This document shows positions 43,853-57,100 of a stretch of 64,000 nt of DNA, in pieces. Position numbers and translations under genes: made by a program. Source of the stretch: Pseudomonas sp. BP8 (lineage in GTDB: Bacteria > Pseudomonadota > Gammaproteobacteria > Pseudomonadales > Pseudomonadaceae); the NCBI RefSeq assembly GCF_017875955.1, contig NZ_JAGINK010000001.1, positions 5,001 through 69,000 on the forward strand. Reading direction: 5' to 3'. Positions within the stretch are counted from its first letter, which is position 1, and every line of letters begins with the position of its first letter. The notes under the pieces are model-generated. The model was not told the DNA's origin and searched no databases. It saw nothing but the letters and a program-made list of their open reading frames with translations.

Positions 43853-45417
43853 CCGCAAGAGCACAGAGACGCCAACCCATTTCCATCGGGTCCGAGTGGA
43901 CGTTCGACCTGATCCAGACCTACGACCGTGAAATCAGCCGGCTGGCCGAACGTTACGCGCTGGACACCTACCCCAACCAGATCGAGGTGATTACCGCCGA
44001 ACAGATGATGGACGCCTATGCGTCGGTCGGCATGCCGCTGGGCTATCACCACTGGTCCTACGGCAAACAGTTCCTCAGCACCGAGAAGTCCTACACCCGC
44101 GGCCAGATGGGCCTGGCGTACGAGATCGTGATCAACTCCGATCCGTGCATCGCCTACCTGATGGAAGAAAACACCATGTGCATGCAGGCACTGGTGATCG
44201 CCCATGCCTGCTACGGCCACAATAGTTTTTTCAAGGGCAATTACCTGTTCCGCACCTGGACCGACGCCAGCTCGATCATCGATTACCTGGTGTTCGCCAA
44301 GCAGTACATCGCCCAATGCGAAGAGCGTCATGGCATCGATGCGGTTGAAGACCTGATCGACTCCTGCCATGCGCTGATGAACTACGGCGTAGACCGCTAC
44401 AAGCGCCCCTACCCGATCTCTGCCGAAGAAGAACGCCGGCGCCAGAAGGAACGCGAAGAGCACCTGCAGCGGCAAATCAACGACCTCTGGCGGACGATTC
44501 CCAAGGGCGCAGAAAAAGGCAACGAGCGCGACGATGCACGCTTCCCCGCCGAACCGCAGGAAAACATCCTTTATTTCATCGAAAAACATGCTCCCCTGCT
44601 GGAACCGTGGCAGCGCGAAGTGGTGCGCATCGTGCGCAAGATCGCCCAGTATTTCTATCCACAGCGTCAGACCCAGGTAATGAACGAAGGCTGGGCCACT
44701 TTCTGGCACTACACGCTGATGAATGACCTGTATGACGAGGGGTTGGTGACCGAAGGCTTCATGATGGAGTTCTTGCAGTCGCACACCAGCGTGGTGTTCC
44801 AGCCAGGCTTCGACAGCCCGTATTACAGCGGCATCAACCCGTATGCCCTGGGCTTTGCGATGTATACCGACATTCGGCGCATCTGCGAACACCCCACCGA
44901 CGAAGATCGCCGCTGGTTCCCCGACATTGCCGGCAGTGATTGGCTGTCTACCATCAAGTTCGCCATGAGCAGCTTCAAGGACGAAAGTTTCATCCTGCAA
45001 TACCTGTCGCCCAAGGTGATCCGTGATCTGAAGCTGTTCAGCATCCTCGATGACGACCAGCGCGATGACTTGCTGGTGCCGGCCATCCATGACGAAGACG
45101 GCTATCGAGTCATTCGTGAACAACTCGCCTCGCAATACAACCTGGGCAACCGCGAGCCCAACGTGCAGATCTGGAGCATTGATCGTCGCGGTGATCGCTC
45201 GCTGACGCTGCGCCATCAGCAGCACAACCGCAAGCCACTGGGCGACTCCACCGAAGAAGTGCTCAAACACCTGCACCGCCTGTGGGGCTTCGATATCCAC
45301 CTGGAAACCGTACAAGGTGACCAGGTCATGAAAACCCACCACATGCCGCCCCGCGGTGAGCATGGCGAAAGCGGCGACTACGGACGCATGGACCTGGCCG
45401 TGGTGCATCACCTCTAG
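43849..45417 (+). CDS. SpoVR family protein (YcgB)
   Basis: Third member of the prkA-yeaH-spoVR cluster; function unknown, named after a Bacillus sporulation protein though pseudomonads do not sporulate. The 522-aa protein has family-typical stretches such as [30 protein letters not shown] and [15 protein letters not shown]; the HNSFFK and NEGWATFWH His/Glu residues suggest a metal site. Starts inside the last codons of yeaH. Confidence 0.94.
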   Translation: MTARAQRRQPISIGSEWTFDLIQTYDREISRLAERYALDTYPNQIEVITAEQMMDAYASVGMPLGYHHWSYGKQFLSTEKSYTRGQMGLAYEIVINSDPCIAYLMEENTMCMQALVIAHACYGHNSFFKGNYLFRTWTDASSIIDYLVFAKQYIAQCEERHGIDAVEDLIDSCHALMNYGVDRYKRPYPISAEEERRRQKEREEHLQRQINDLWRTIPKGAEKGNERDDARFPAEPQENILYFIEKHAPLLEPWQREVVRIVRKIAQYFYPQRQTQVMNEGWATFWHYTLMNDLYDEGLVTEGFMMEFLQSHTSVVFQPGFDSPYYSGINPYALGFAMYTDIRRICEHPTDEDRRWFPDIAGSDWLSTIKFAMSSFKDESFILQYLSPKVIRDLKLFSILDDDQRDDLLVPAIHDEDGYRVIREQLASQYNLGNREPNVQIWSIDRRGDRSLTLRHQQHNRKPLGDSTEEVLKHLHRLWGFDIHLETVQGDQVMKTHHMPPRGEHGESGDYGRMDLAVVHHL

Positions 45418-45475
45418 CCCGAGCACCTGCGTTGCTGTCGACAGGGTATCCTGTTGCCAGCAACGGAGGTTTCAT

Positions 45476-46621
45476 ATGCAGATCTACAAAGTCGGCGGCG
45501 CCGTGCGCGACCGCCTGCTCGGCCGCCCGGTCAGCGATGTCGACTGGCTGGTAGTCGGCGCTACGGTTGAACAGATGCAGGCCCTGGGCTATCGCCCGGT
45601 AGGGGCTGATTTCCCAGTCTTCATCGACCCCAAGAGCGGGCAGGAATACGCTCTGGCTCGCACCGAGCGCAAAAGCGGGCGCGGCTACGGCGGCTTCGTT
45701 TTCCACGCCAGCCCCGACGTCACTCTCGAACAAGACCTGATCCGTCGCGACCTGACCATCAATGCCATGGCCGAGGACCAACAGGGCAACTTGTACGATC
45801 CTTATTTCGGCAAAAAAGACCTTGATCAGCGTATTTTACGCCATGTATCCCCGGCGTTTGCCGAAGACCCATTGCGAGTATTGCGCGTCGCGCGCTTTGC
45901 TGCGCGCTATGCGCCACTGGGCTTCAGGGTAGCCCCAGAGACCCTCGAACTGATGCGCCAGATCAGCGCCTCGGGCGAGCTGCAGGCACTGACCGCAGAG
46001 CGCAGCTGGAAGGAAATCGAGCGCGCACTGATGGAAGAGCAGCCGCAGGTGTTCATCCAGGTGCTACGTGATTGCGACGCGCTGAGAGAGCTGATGCCCG
46101 AGCTCGATGCGCTGTTCGCTGCGCCGCAGGACGCAGGTATGCACACCCTCGCCGCGCTGGAGCAGGCCGCGAAGCATCAGCAGCCACTGAATGTCCGCTG
46201 GGCGTGCCTGACCCAGGCACTTGGCACGGCCATCAACGCCGTCAACCAGCGCTTCAAGGCTCCCCGCGAGTGCCAGGAACTGGCGCTGCTGGTCGGTGAG
46301 TTTCAGGCGCACTGCCATCGCGCGCAGCAGTTGGATGCAGCGACCTTGCTGGATCTGTTGCAGAAATTCGATGTGTATCGCCGACCGCAACGGTTCGAGG
46401 ACTTTATCGCCGCGTGCGCGATGGATGCCCGCGGGCGGGGCGGCGAAGATTATCCACAGGGCGATTACCTGCGCGGTGCGGTAGCGGCGGCCAAGGCAGT
46501 GGAGGTGAAGTCACTGGTGGCCCAAGGCCTGACCGGGCAGGCGCTGGGAGCGGCACTCAAGGCTGAGCGACTGAAGGCGCTTGAGGCCTATACGCAAAGC
46601 GCTATCGCGCAGCGAAACTGA
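45476..46621 (+). CDS. cca: CCA-adding tRNA nucleotidyltransferase
   Basis: Adds or repairs the 3' CCA of tRNAs. The 381-aa protein has the class II nucleotidyltransferase signature [10 protein letters not shown] (residues 7-16) and the DVDWLVVG catalytic carboxylates, then [16 protein letters not shown]. The C-terminal HD phosphohydrolase domain of the longer E. coli type is not obvious. GGAGGT precedes the ATG. Confidence 0.94.
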   Translation: MQIYKVGGAVRDRLLGRPVSDVDWLVVGATVEQMQALGYRPVGADFPVFIDPKSGQEYALARTERKSGRGYGGFVFHASPDVTLEQDLIRRDLTINAMAEDQQGNLYDPYFGKKDLDQRILRHVSPAFAEDPLRVLRVARFAARYAPLGFRVAPETLELMRQISASGELQALTAERSWKEIERALMEEQPQVFIQVLRDCDALRELMPELDALFAAPQDAGMHTLAALEQAAKHQQPLNVRWACLTQALGTAINAVNQRFKAPRECQELALLVGEFQAHCHRAQQLDAATLLDLLQKFDVYRRPQRFEDFIAACAMDARGRGGEDYPQGDYLRGAVAAAKAVEVKSLVAQGLTGQALGAALKAERLKALEAYTQSAIAQRN

Positions 46622-46622
46622 T

Positions 46623-46722
46623 CCTGCAGGAGCGGGCTTGCCCCGCGAAGAGGCCAGCTCAGGCACCGTGATGTAGGGCACCGGCTTCGCCGGTGTTCGC
46701 GGGTCAAGCCCGCTCCTACAGA
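46623..46722. repeat. REPIN between cca and folK
   Basis: One REP copy (46623-46655, AGGAGCGGGCTTGCCCCGC) and an inverted copy (46691-46721, GCGGGTCAAGCCCGCTCCTA) face each other across about 35 bases, which include a small CCGGC stem. The pair fills the gap between two converging genes. Confidence 0.82.
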
Positions 46723-46747
46723 GTCCCCGCCAACAACCAACAAGCGG

Positions 46748-47257
46748 TTAAATTCGGGTCAGCTGCAACCCGCGCCACTCGAACGGCACCGGTGCCAGCA
46801 CCTGCTCGATACGCGCCTCCTGCCACAACTGCGCCATGTTCTTGCCCGCCCCCGGATGCAGCAACGACGGCGCAATCAGCGACAACGGCCACAACACAAA
46901 GGCATTCTTGAGGATCTCGGCCCGTGGTAGCACCAAGCCATCGAACGCGCCGTGCAGGTCGTCATACATGAGCACGTCAATGTCCAGCGGCAAGCCCTTG
47001 CGCTCAGGCGCATAACGGCCATTCTCGGCCTCGATGAACTTGAGCCGACGATCCAGCTCCATCAGTGGCAAGTCGGTCTGCCCCGTTACCACCAGATTGA
47101 AGAACGGGCCGCTCTTGATCCCCACCGCCTGGCTTTCGAAGACCGGCGAACAGCGCATCTCGCCAAGAAACCCGGCCAAGGCATCGAGCCCGGCACACAG
47201 GTGCTCTTCGCGATCAACGTTGCTGCCCAGCCCCAGGTATACCGTGCTCAAAGACAT
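46748..47257 (-). CDS. folK: 2-amino-4-hydroxy-6-hydroxymethyldihydropteridine diphosphokinase
   Basis: Transfers pyrophosphate from ATP to the pterin in folate synthesis. The 169-aa protein starts with TVYLGLGSNVDREEHL and has the catalytic block RKGLPLDIDVLMYDD and LPRAEILKNAFVLWPL. The start [10 protein letters not shown] was chosen; it overlaps the 3' end of folB by 10 bases. Confidence 0.95.
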   Translation of the reverse strand: MSLSTVYLGLGSNVDREEHLCAGLDALAGFLGEMRCSPVFESQAVGIKSGPFFNLVVTGQTDLPLMELDRRLKFIEAENGRYAPERKGLPLDIDVLMYDDLHGAFDGLVLPRAEILKNAFVLWPLSLIAPSLLHPGAGKNMAQLWQEARIEQVLAPVPFEWRGLQLTRI

Positions 47258-47604
47258 CCGCGCTCGATCTCCACGCCAACACCACCACGGGCTGCGGGTA
47301 CAGCACCAGGCTTGGTCAGCTTCAGACGTACCCAAGGAATGTGAAACTCGTCCATCAGCACCGCCACCAGACGCTCGGCAAAAGTCTCGACCAACTCGAA
47401 GCGCGCCTGCTCGGCAAACGCCTGAACGCGCGCCGAGACACTGGCGTAGTCCAGAGCCAGGCTCAGGTCATCGCCGGCGGCGGCCGGGCGGTTGTCCCAG
47501 GCGAAGCTCAAGTCCAGGCGCAGGCACTGACGAATATCCCGTTCCCAGTCATAGGCACCGATCACGGTATCGACTTCCAGGCCTTCGATGAACACTCTGT
47601 CCAA
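47248..47604 (-). CDS. folB: Dihydroneopterin aldolase
   Basis: Splits dihydroneopterin in folate synthesis. The 118-aa protein has the typical [18 protein letters not shown] start. No ATG fits; the likely start is TTG at 47604 with GGAG 8 bases upstream, giving normal length. Catalytic lysine appears in [11 protein letters not shown]. Upstream of and overlapping folK on the minus strand. Confidence 0.93.
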   Translation of the reverse strand: MDRVFIEGLEVDTVIGAYDWERDIRQCLRLDLSFAWDNRPAAAGDDLSLALDYASVSARVQAFAEQARFELVETFAERLVAVLMDEFHIPWVRLKLTKPGAVPAARGGVGVEIERGCL

Positions 47605-47678
47605 GCACTTCTCTCCACAGCACGACAAGGGCGACTGGCGCCGTTAGAATCAGGGCGTCCTCGCCCGGAATAGTTAGC

Positions 47679-48248
47679 ATGTTTTGGTTATTGGCGCTGT
47701 TCGCCTACCTGCTTGGCTCGCTGTCCTTTGCCATTGTCCTGAGCCTGCTCAGCGGCACCCCCGACCCGCGCTCAAGCGGTTCGGGCAATGCCGGCGCCAC
47801 CAACATGCTGCGCCTGGCAGGCCGCAAGATGGCGATCCTGACCCTGCTGGGCGACCTGTGCAAGGGCATGTTGCCGGTATTGCTCGCCCACCTCGCCGGC
47901 CTCGGCCTGCAAGCGCAAGCCTGGATCGGGCTGTGCGCGGTGATCGGCCATATGTTTCCGGTGTACTTTCGCTTCCAGGGCGGCAAAGGCGTGGCGACTG
48001 CCGCCGGCATGCTCATGGCACTGTACTTTCCGGCTGCACTGCTGGCCATCGGCGCCTGGCTGCTGACCATCTACCTGACCCGCACCAGCTCCCTGGCCGC
48101 GCTGATCGCGACGCCGCTGACCCTGCCGCTGCTGGCCTGGCGCGAGCCTGAGGCCCTGCTACCGATGACCGCACTGACGATACTGATTGTCTGGCGCCAC
48201 CGCAGCAATCTACGCGACCTGTTTGCTGGACGCGAACGACATTTCTGA
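47679..48248 (+). CDS. plsY: Glycerol-3-phosphate acyltransferase PlsY
   Basis: Membrane enzyme that acylates glycerol-3-phosphate using acyl-phosphate. The 189-aa protein has five predicted helices with the conserved [24 protein letters not shown] and related loops. It diverges from folB and converges with tsaD. Confidence 0.95.
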   Translation: MFWLLALFAYLLGSLSFAIVLSLLSGTPDPRSSGSGNAGATNMLRLAGRKMAILTLLGDLCKGMLPVLLAHLAGLGLQAQAWIGLCAVIGHMFPVYFRFQGGKGVATAAGMLMALYFPAALLAIGAWLLTIYLTRTSSLAALIATPLTLPLLAWREPEALLPMTALTILIVWRHRSNLRDLFAGRERHF

Positions 48249-48274
48249 GCCGATCGGGTTATCCGCGCTCAGCT

Positions 48275-49300
48275 TCAGACCGGCGGTAATTGTTCCATCG
48301 GCCAGCGCGCCTGGACGCTGATCGCCAGGTCCTGCTGCTGCCCGGCCAGCAGCCGCTGGCAGCCGGCGTAAGCGATCATCGCCCCGTTATCGGTACAGAA
48401 CCGGGGCCGTGCGTAATACACATTGCCCTTGATCCCCGCGAGCATATGCTCCAGCGAGGCCCGCAGCGCAGTGTTGGCGCTGACCCCACCGGCAATGACC
48501 AGGCGCTTGAGGCCGGTCTGCTGGAGGGCGCGCTTGCATTTGATGGTCAACGTGTCGACCACCGCCTGCTGGAACGCCAGCGACACATCGCAACGGGTTT
48601 GCTCGGTATCGTCGCCAACGGCGCGGCATTTGTTCCAGGTGTTCAACGCCGAGGTCTTCAAGCCACTGAAGCTGAATTCCAGGCCCGGGCGATCAGTCAT
48701 TGGCCGCGGGAAGACAAACCGCCCAGGCACACCCTGCTCCGCCAGCCGCGCGATTTCCGGGCCACCGGGGTAGTTCAGGCCGATCAGCTTGGCGGTCTTG
48801 TCAAACGCCTCGCCGGCGGCGTCATCCAGGCTTTCGCCAAGGAGCTGGTATTGACCGATGCCATCGACCCGGACCAGCTGGGTATGACCACCGGACACCA
48901 ACAAAGCGACGAACGGGAACTGCGGCGGCTGCTCTTCGAGCATCGGCGCCAACAGATGACCTTCCATGTGGTGCACACCGATCGCCGGAATATCCCAGGC
49001 GAATGCCATTGCCTGGGCGCACGAAGCGCCCACCAGCAAGGCGCCGACCAGGCCAGGACCCGCGGTGTAGGCGATGGCGTCGATGTCAGTGGCGACTGCG
49101 TCGGCCTCATCCAGCACCTGGCGAATCAACGGCAGCATGCGCTTGACGTGATCGCGAGAGGCGAGCTCGGGCACTACGCCGCCATAAGCGCGGTGCAGGT
49201 CGATCTGACTGAACAGCGCGTCGGCCCGCAGACCGCGCTCACTGTCGTATAATGCGACGCCAGTTTCGTCGCAGGATGTTTCCAATCCCAGTACTAGCAT
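48275..49300 (-). CDS. tsaD: tRNA N6-adenosine threonylcarbamoyltransferase TsaD
   Basis: Transfers threonylcarbamoyl to A37 of ANN-decoding tRNAs with TsaB/TsaE. The 341-aa ASKHA protein begins [18 protein letters not shown], and has the metal-binding [11 protein letters not shown] near residue 110. It is divergent to rpsU, a common arrangement. Confidence 0.97.
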   Translation of the reverse strand: MLVLGLETSCDETGVALYDSERGLRADALFSQIDLHRAYGGVVPELASRDHVKRMLPLIRQVLDEADAVATDIDAIAYTAGPGLVGALLVGASCAQAMAFAWDIPAIGVHHMEGHLLAPMLEEQPPQFPFVALLVSGGHTQLVRVDGIGQYQLLGESLDDAAGEAFDKTAKLIGLNYPGGPEIARLAEQGVPGRFVFPRPMTDRPGLEFSFSGLKTSALNTWNKCRAVGDDTEQTRCDVSLAFQQAVVDTLTIKCKRALQQTGLKRLVIAGGVSANTALRASLEHMLAGIKGNVYYARPRFCTDNGAMIAYAGCQRLLAGQQQDLAISVQARWPMEQLPPV

Positions 49301-49504
49301 GGGTCCGTGCCTTGTTGAGGCTGAATTCGAAGGCGCGCATGATAGTCCCCGTGTCCAGTGCCGACCAGCGGTTTTCGATCAGAGGCTTTGCATTCCGGCT
49401 AGCTAAGCGTTAACATCCGCAACCCTTGAAAACCGACGTTCTCCAGCGCATCTTTGTTTTGTCAGGAGTACGTCTACCCCGGTAACGAATGAAGGTAGCC
49501 CTGG

Positions 49505-49720
49505 ATGCCAGCCGTCAAAGTAAAAGAGAACGAACCCTTCGACGTAGCTCTGCGTCGCTTCAAGCGCTCCTGCGAAAAAGCCGGTGTACTGGCTGAAGTG
49601 CGTAGCCGCGAGTTTTATGAGAAGCCAACCGCTGAGCGTAAGCGTAAGGCTGCTGCTGCAGTCAAGCGTCACGCGAAGAAAGTACAGCGCGAACAGCGCC
49701 GTGCCGTTCGTCTGTACTAA
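49505..49720 (+). CDS. rpsU: 30S ribosomal protein S21
   Basis: Small basic ribosomal protein. The 71-aa product has the family start [21 protein letters not shown] and a highly basic tail. First gene of the macromolecular synthesis cluster rpsU-dnaG-rpoD, with about 280 bases between it and dnaG. Confidence 0.97.
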   Translation: MPAVKVKENEPFDVALRRFKRSCEKAGVLAEVRSREFYEKPTAERKRKAAAAVKRHAKKVQREQRRAVRLY

Positions 49721-50000
49721 TACAGACGTTCGTCACAAAGCTTCTGCCCTGCCCGGTTAACGCCGGGCCGCTGGCAGCGGTTGTTACACACCTCAGGTGC
49801 AAGCCCGAGGCGCTCGCTGCGATAAGCAGTTGGCATGCTGTCTTTACACGTCAGAACTGGTCCTGGACCAGTAGTGCCGTCCCTGTCTGACGAGCCCTTG
49901 TGGCTGGCGACGCGCACACTCCCCTCGCTATACCCGCATCACCTCTCCGCATCCCTGCGTTAGCGATTAGACTTGCCTGTTGCAAGATGACGAGACCGCC

Positions 50001-51983
50001 ATGGCCGGGCTGATTCCCCAGAGTTTTATTGACGACCTTCTCAACCGCACCGACATCGTCGACGTGGTGAGTTCGCGCATCCAGCTGAAAAAGACTGGCA
50101 AGAACTACTCTGCATGCTGCCCGTTCCATAAAGAAAAAACCCCCTCTTTCACCGTCAGCCCCGACAAGCAGTTCTACTACTGCTTCGGCTGCGGCGCCGG
50201 GGGTAACGCGCTCGGCTTCGTCATGGACCATGACAACCTGGACTTCCCCCAGGCCGTCGAAGACCTTGCCCGCACCGCTGGCATGGAAGTCCCCCGCGAA
50301 GAAGGCCGGCGAGGGCAGAAACCCCGCCAGCCGACCGATTCGCCGCTGTACCCGCTGCTGGAGGCCGCCGCCGAGTTCTATCGCCAGGCGCTGCGCAGCC
50401 ATCCCACCCGCAAGGCCGCGGTCGACTACCTCAAGGGCCGCGGCCTGTCGGGCGAAATCGCCCGCGACTTCGCCCTGGGTTTCGCCCCGCCCGGCTGGGA
50501 CAACCTGATGAAACACCTGGGCGCCGACAGCCTGCAGCAAAAGGTCATGATCGACGCCGGGCTGCTGATCGAGAACGCCGAGAGCGGCAAGCGCTACGAC
50601 CGCTTCCGCGACCGGGTAATGTTCCCGATCCGCGACAGCCGCGGCCGCATCATCGCCTTTGGTGGCCGGGTCCTGGGCGACGACAAGCCCAAGTACCTGA
50701 ACTCGCCGGAAACCCCGGTGTTCCACAAGGGCCAGGAGCTGTACGGGCTGTTCGAGGCACGCAAGCACAACCGCAATCTCGACGAGATCATCGTCGTCGA
50801 GGGCTACATGGACGTCATCGCCCTGGCCCAGCAAGGCCTGCGCAACGCGGTGGCGACCCTGGGCACGGCAACCAGCGAAGAGCACCTCAAGCGCTTGTTC
50901 CGCGTAGTGCCCAGCGTATTGTTCTGCTTCGACGGCGACCAGGCCGGACGCAAGGCCGCTTGGCGCGCCCTGGAGTCGACCCTGTCGAGCCTGCAAGACG
51001 GCCGGCGCGCGCGCTTTCTGTTCCTGCCCGAAGGCGAAGACCCGGATACGCTGGTGCGCGCCGAAGGCACCGACGCCTTCCAGGCGCGCATCAACCAGCA
51101 CGCGCAACCCCTCGCGGACTACTTCTTCGAGCAGTTGAGCAACGAAGCCGACCCACGTTCGCTCGAAGGCAAGGCACACATGGTGACCCTGGCCGCACCG
51201 TTGATCGAAAAGATCCCGGGCGCCAACCTGCGTCAGTTGATGCGCAATCGGTTGAAGGAAATTACAGGCCTGGACACCCAGCAGGTGGAGCAGCTCGCAC
51301 AGAGCGCACCACCCGCCAGCGTGCCGGACTACGACCCTGGCTACGACTACGATGCCATGGCCAGCTACACCCCCGAGCATGCCGACGCCTATCAGCCCGA
51401 CTACGGCGCCGGGCACCAGGAGCAGCGCCCGTGGACGCCCGACAAGGGCGGCGGCAAGAAGCAGTGGGAGAAAAAACCCTGGGACAAGAAGGGCGGCAAG
51501 CCCTGGCAGCGCGACGGTCAGCGTGAAGCGCCACCGCGCGTTCCGGCCCCGGTCGAACCGCCCACGCTGTCGGCCCTGCGCACCCTGCTGCACCACCCGC
51601 TACTGGCCGGCAAGGTCGAAGACGCCAGCCACTTCGCGGATGAAGAACACGTCTACAACCAATTGCTCGTGGCCCTCATCGAAGCCGCGCAGAAGAATCC
51701 TAAGCTAAGCTCAATGCAGCTGATTGCACGCTGGCACGGTACTGACCAAGGCCGCCTGCTGCGTGCCTTGGCCGAAAAGGAATGGCTGATCGATGCCGAC
51801 AACCTTGAACAACAGTTTTTCGACACCATTACTAGCTTGTCCGCCCGCCAACGCGAGCGCAGCCTGGAACATCTGATGCGCAAAGCACGTCAAAGTGACT
51901 TGAGTACAGAGGAAAAATCTCAGCTTTTGGCCCTGCTGAGCCGTAATGTTCCCGCACAAAACCCGACCTCATCTGGCGCGTGA
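50001..51983 (+). CDS. dnaG: DNA primase
   Basis: Synthesises RNA primers at replication forks. The 660-aa protein has an N-terminal CHC2 zinc finger (C40, H43, C61, C64), the TOPRIM core with EGYMDVIALAQQG and FDGDQAGRKAA, and a C-terminal DnaB-interacting domain. Between them a low-complexity Tyr/Asp then Lys/Trp-rich linker (WEKKPWDKKGGKPWQRD, about residues 440-515) is noteworthy. Start MAGLIPQSFIDD chosen over the longer frame. Confidence 0.96.
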   Translation: MAGLIPQSFIDDLLNRTDIVDVVSSRIQLKKTGKNYSACCPFHKEKTPSFTVSPDKQFYYCFGCGAGGNALGFVMDHDNLDFPQAVEDLARTAGMEVPREEGRRGQKPRQPTDSPLYPLLEAAAEFYRQALRSHPTRKAAVDYLKGRGLSGEIARDFALGFAPPGWDNLMKHLGADSLQQKVMIDAGLLIENAESGKRYDRFRDRVMFPIRDSRGRIIAFGGRVLGDDKPKYLNSPETPVFHKGQELYGLFEARKHNRNLDEIIVVEGYMDVIALAQQGLRNAVATLGTATSEEHLKRLFRVVPSVLFCFDGDQAGRKAAWRALESTLSSLQDGRRARFLFLPEGEDPDTLVRAEGTDAFQARINQHAQPLADYFFEQLSNEADPRSLEGKAHMVTLAAPLIEKIPGANLRQLMRNRLKEITGLDTQQVEQLAQSAPPASVPDYDPGYDYDAMASYTPEHADAYQPDYGAGHQEQRPWTPDKGGGKKQWEKKPWDKKGGKPWQRDGQREAPPRVPAPVEPPTLSALRTLLHHPLLAGKVEDASHFADEEHVYNQLLVALIEAAQKNPKLSSMQLIARWHGTDQGRLLRALAEKEWLIDADNLEQQFFDTITSLSARQRERSLEHLMRKARQSDLSTEEKSQLLALLSRNVPAQNPTSSGA

Positions 51984-51997
51984 GGTCCTAGCTCGGG

Positions 51998-52003
51998 TAT
52001 AAT
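51998..52003 (+). promoter_or_regulatory. Possible -10 element between dnaG and rpoD
   Basis: A perfect TATAAT lies 48 bases before the rpoD start, in the short gap after dnaG. No good -35 hexamer is seen at 16-18 bp upstream. An internal promoter for rpoD is known in enterobacteria; support here is only the -10 box. Confidence 0.35.
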
Positions 52004-52050
52004 CCTCGGCTTGTTTTTTGCCCGCCAAGACCTTCAGTGGATAGGGTGTT

Positions 52051-53901
<1,851 letters not shown>

Positions 53902-53905
53902 TGAC

Positions 53906-53932
53906 AAACCCCGGCCCAGGCCGGGGTTTTTC
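53906..53932 (+). terminator. Rho-independent terminator of rpoD
   Basis: A stem AACCCCGGCC / GGCCGGGGTT with a two-base loop followed by TTTCTT lies 5 bases after the rpoD stop. It closes the rpsU-dnaG-rpoD cluster. Confidence 0.85.
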
Positions 53933-53962
53933 TTGGGCTCGCTTTCGAGTTGCTGGGCTAGG

Positions 53963-54049
53963 CTGGCCTCTTCGCGGGGCAAGCCCGCTGACTCACCCGT
54001 TTGAAGGTTGCGCCGCCCCTGTAGGCGCGGGCTTGCCCCGCGAAGAGGC
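53963..54049. repeat. REPIN between rpoD and rmcA
   Basis: Inverted REP copies at 53963-53990 (GGCCTCTTCGCGGGGCAAGC) and 54018-54049 (GGCGCGGGCTTGCCCCGCGA) face each other across 27 bases. Confidence 0.82.
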
Positions 54050-54138
54050 ACACCCAGCCAACACAAACCAACTTCCCTCAACGCCCTTCACAATGCCCGA
54101 CTACACTCGAGTTCAGACCATCTGACCGAGAGGCCGCT

Positions 54139-57100
54139 ATGCCGACACTGCCGGCCCTTCTGTTGCTGATCCTGTTCACCTGGAGCGCAACTGCCGGCGC
54201 CCTCACCCTGACCGATCAAGAACAAGCCTGGCTCAGCGAGCACCCTCAGCTGCGCCTGGGTGTTGATGCATCCTGGCCCCCTTTCGAATTTCGCGATCAG
54301 GACGGCCGTTACCAGGGATTGGCCGCCGACTACATCGCCGTGATCCAGGAGCGCCTCGGTGTCACGCTCAAGCCGATCGAGCCGACCAATTGGGGCCAGG
54401 TACTCGAGCAGGCCCGGCATAATCAGCTGGACCTGCTGCCCGGCATCATGTCGACCCCAGAGCGCCAGAGCTACCTGTCGTTCACCCGCCCCTACCTGGA
54501 TTTCCCGATTGTCATCCTGGCCCACGAAGGCGGTAAGCAACCGCGCACCCTCAAAGACCTGTACGGCCTGAAGATCGCCGTGGTGGAAAACTACGCCCCC
54601 CACGAACTGCTGCGCACCCATCACCCAGACCTCAACCTGGTCGCCCTGCCCAATGTCAGCTCCGCCTTGCAGGCGCTCGCCACCGATGCCGTCGACGCGG
54701 TGGTCGGCGACCTCGCCTCAAGCATCTGGAGCCTGCGCCAGCTCAAGCTGGACGGCCTCTACGTCAGCGGCGAAACACCCTACCGCTACCAACTGGCCAT
54801 GGCCGTGCCGCGTGACAACGCGTTGCTGGTGGGCATCCTCGACAAAGTCATGGCCGACATGAGCAGCGCCGAAATCAGCGATATCCAGCAGCGCTGGGTC
54901 GGCAACGTCATTGACCAACGGAGCTTCTGGCACGACATGCTGCTCTATGGCCTGCCGGGGGTGCTGCTGCTGGTGGCCATTCTTGCTGCGGTGATGCGCG
55001 TCAATCGCCGCTTGAGCTCGGAGATTTCTCGGCGCATCGCCCTCGAGCAAGAGCTGCGCAGCAGTGAATATCACTACCGCAGCCTGGTCGAGAGCTTGTC
55101 CGCCATCGCCTGGGAGGCGGACGCCAACGACTTCACCTACAGCTACGTCTCGCCCCACGCCGAAGGCCTGCTCGGCTTTGCCCTCAACGAATGGCTCAAA
55201 CCAGGGTTCTGGCGCAGTATCCTCCACCCCGAGGACGCCCTCTGGGCCCAGGCCTACTGCGAAAGCGAAACCGCCGCCGGCCGCGATCACAGCCTTGACT
55301 ACCGGGTGATCCGCGCCGATGGCCAGACCCTCTGGGTGCGCAACATCGTCAGCATGATCGAACAGGGTCACCGGCCACTGATGCGCGGCCTGATGATCGA
55401 TATCAGCGAGACCAAGCACACCGAAGATGCCCTGCGCCTCTCTGAACAGAAGTTCGCCTCGGTGTTCCAGCAGTGCCCGGATATCCTCCTGATCGCCCGG
55501 CACAGCGACGGCTGCCTGCTCGAGGTCAACGAAGCCTTTGAAGAGCAGATTGGCCTGAGCCCTGCCCAAGTGGTCGGTCGCACGGCCACCGAGCTAGGCC
55601 TGTGGGGCGTCAGCGGTACCGGTCCCGCCTTGCTCGAACGCCTGAACCGTGGCGGCGTGCGCAACCTGGAAATGAGCTTCCGGCGCAGCAATGGCCAACT
55701 GTTCACCGGCCTGACCTCGGCTGAAACCTTCGACCTCGATGGTACTCCGGCCCTGGTGGTAGCGGTTCGCGACATCAGTCAGCTAAAGGAAACCCAGCAA
55801 CAGCTGCAGACCTCTGAAGAAAAATTCGCCAAGGCCTTCCATGCCTCGCCCGACGGCTTGCTGTTGTCGCGCCAGAGCGATGGCCTGCTGATCGAAGTCA
55901 ACGAAGGCTTCTGCCGCCTGACCGGCTATGACCTTAACCCCACCGTCGACCAGACCTCGCTCGACCTGGGCATCTGGGTCGACCTGAACGAACGCCGGCG
56001 GATGATCGACAAGCTCCGCCAGGATGGCTTCGTGCGCGACTTCAGTTGCCATATCCGCCGCAGTGACGGGCAGATCCGCCTGTGTGAAGTGTCGGCACGC
56101 CCGCTGCCGATTGCAGGGGTCGATTGCATGCTGACCATTGCCCGCGACATCACCGAACGTCACCTGATGCAAGAAAAGCTGCAACTGGCCGCCACCGTGT
56201 TCGAGAACACCGCCGAAGGCGTGCTGATCACCGACACCGAACAGCGCATCAGCGCAGTCAACCGGGCCTTCAGCGAGATCACCGGCTACAGCGAAATCGA
56301 AGCCCTTGGCCAGACCCCACGCCTGCTCGCCTCGGGCCAGCATGACAGCGCCTTTTATGCCGCGATGTGGCACCAGTTGACCGCCGAAGGCCATTGGCAA
56401 GGCGAGATCAACAACAAACGCAAGAACGGCGAACTCTATCCCGGCTGGCTGACCATCAGCGCAGTGCGCAACAGCGAACACGAAATCACCCACTTCGTCG
56501 CGGTATTTGCCGATATCTCCAGCCTCAAGCACGCCCAGGCCAAGCTCGACTACCAGGCCCACCACGACCCGCTGACCGGCCTGCCCAACCGCGCACTGTT
56601 CGAAAACCGCTTGCAAGCCGCCCTCACCTGCTCTCAGGTCTCCAACCGCCAGGGCGCGGTGCTGTTCCTCGACCTCGACCGCTTCAAGCACATCAACGAC
56701 AGCCTCGGCCACCCGGTTGGCGACCTCCTGCTCAAAGGCATTGCCCAGCGCCTCAAAGAGCAGGTGCGCGACGTCGACACCGTGGCCCGACTGGGCGGCG
56801 ACGAGTTCATCATTCTCTTGCCCGGCCTGCACAAACCCAGTGACGCCAGCGCCATCGCCAACAAACTGCTGGCCTGCTTCAGCGCGCCGTTCCAGGCGGG
56901 CGAACACGAGTTCTTCACCAGCGCCAGTATCGGCATCAGCCTGTATCCACAGGATGGCAGCGACGTCGCCAGCCTGATCCGCAACGCCGACGCCGCCATG
57001 TACCGCTCCAAGGCCAAGGGCCGCAACCGGGTCGAAGCCTACACCCGTGACCTGACCGCCCAGGCCAGCGTGCGCGTGGCCATGGAACACGAACTGCGCC

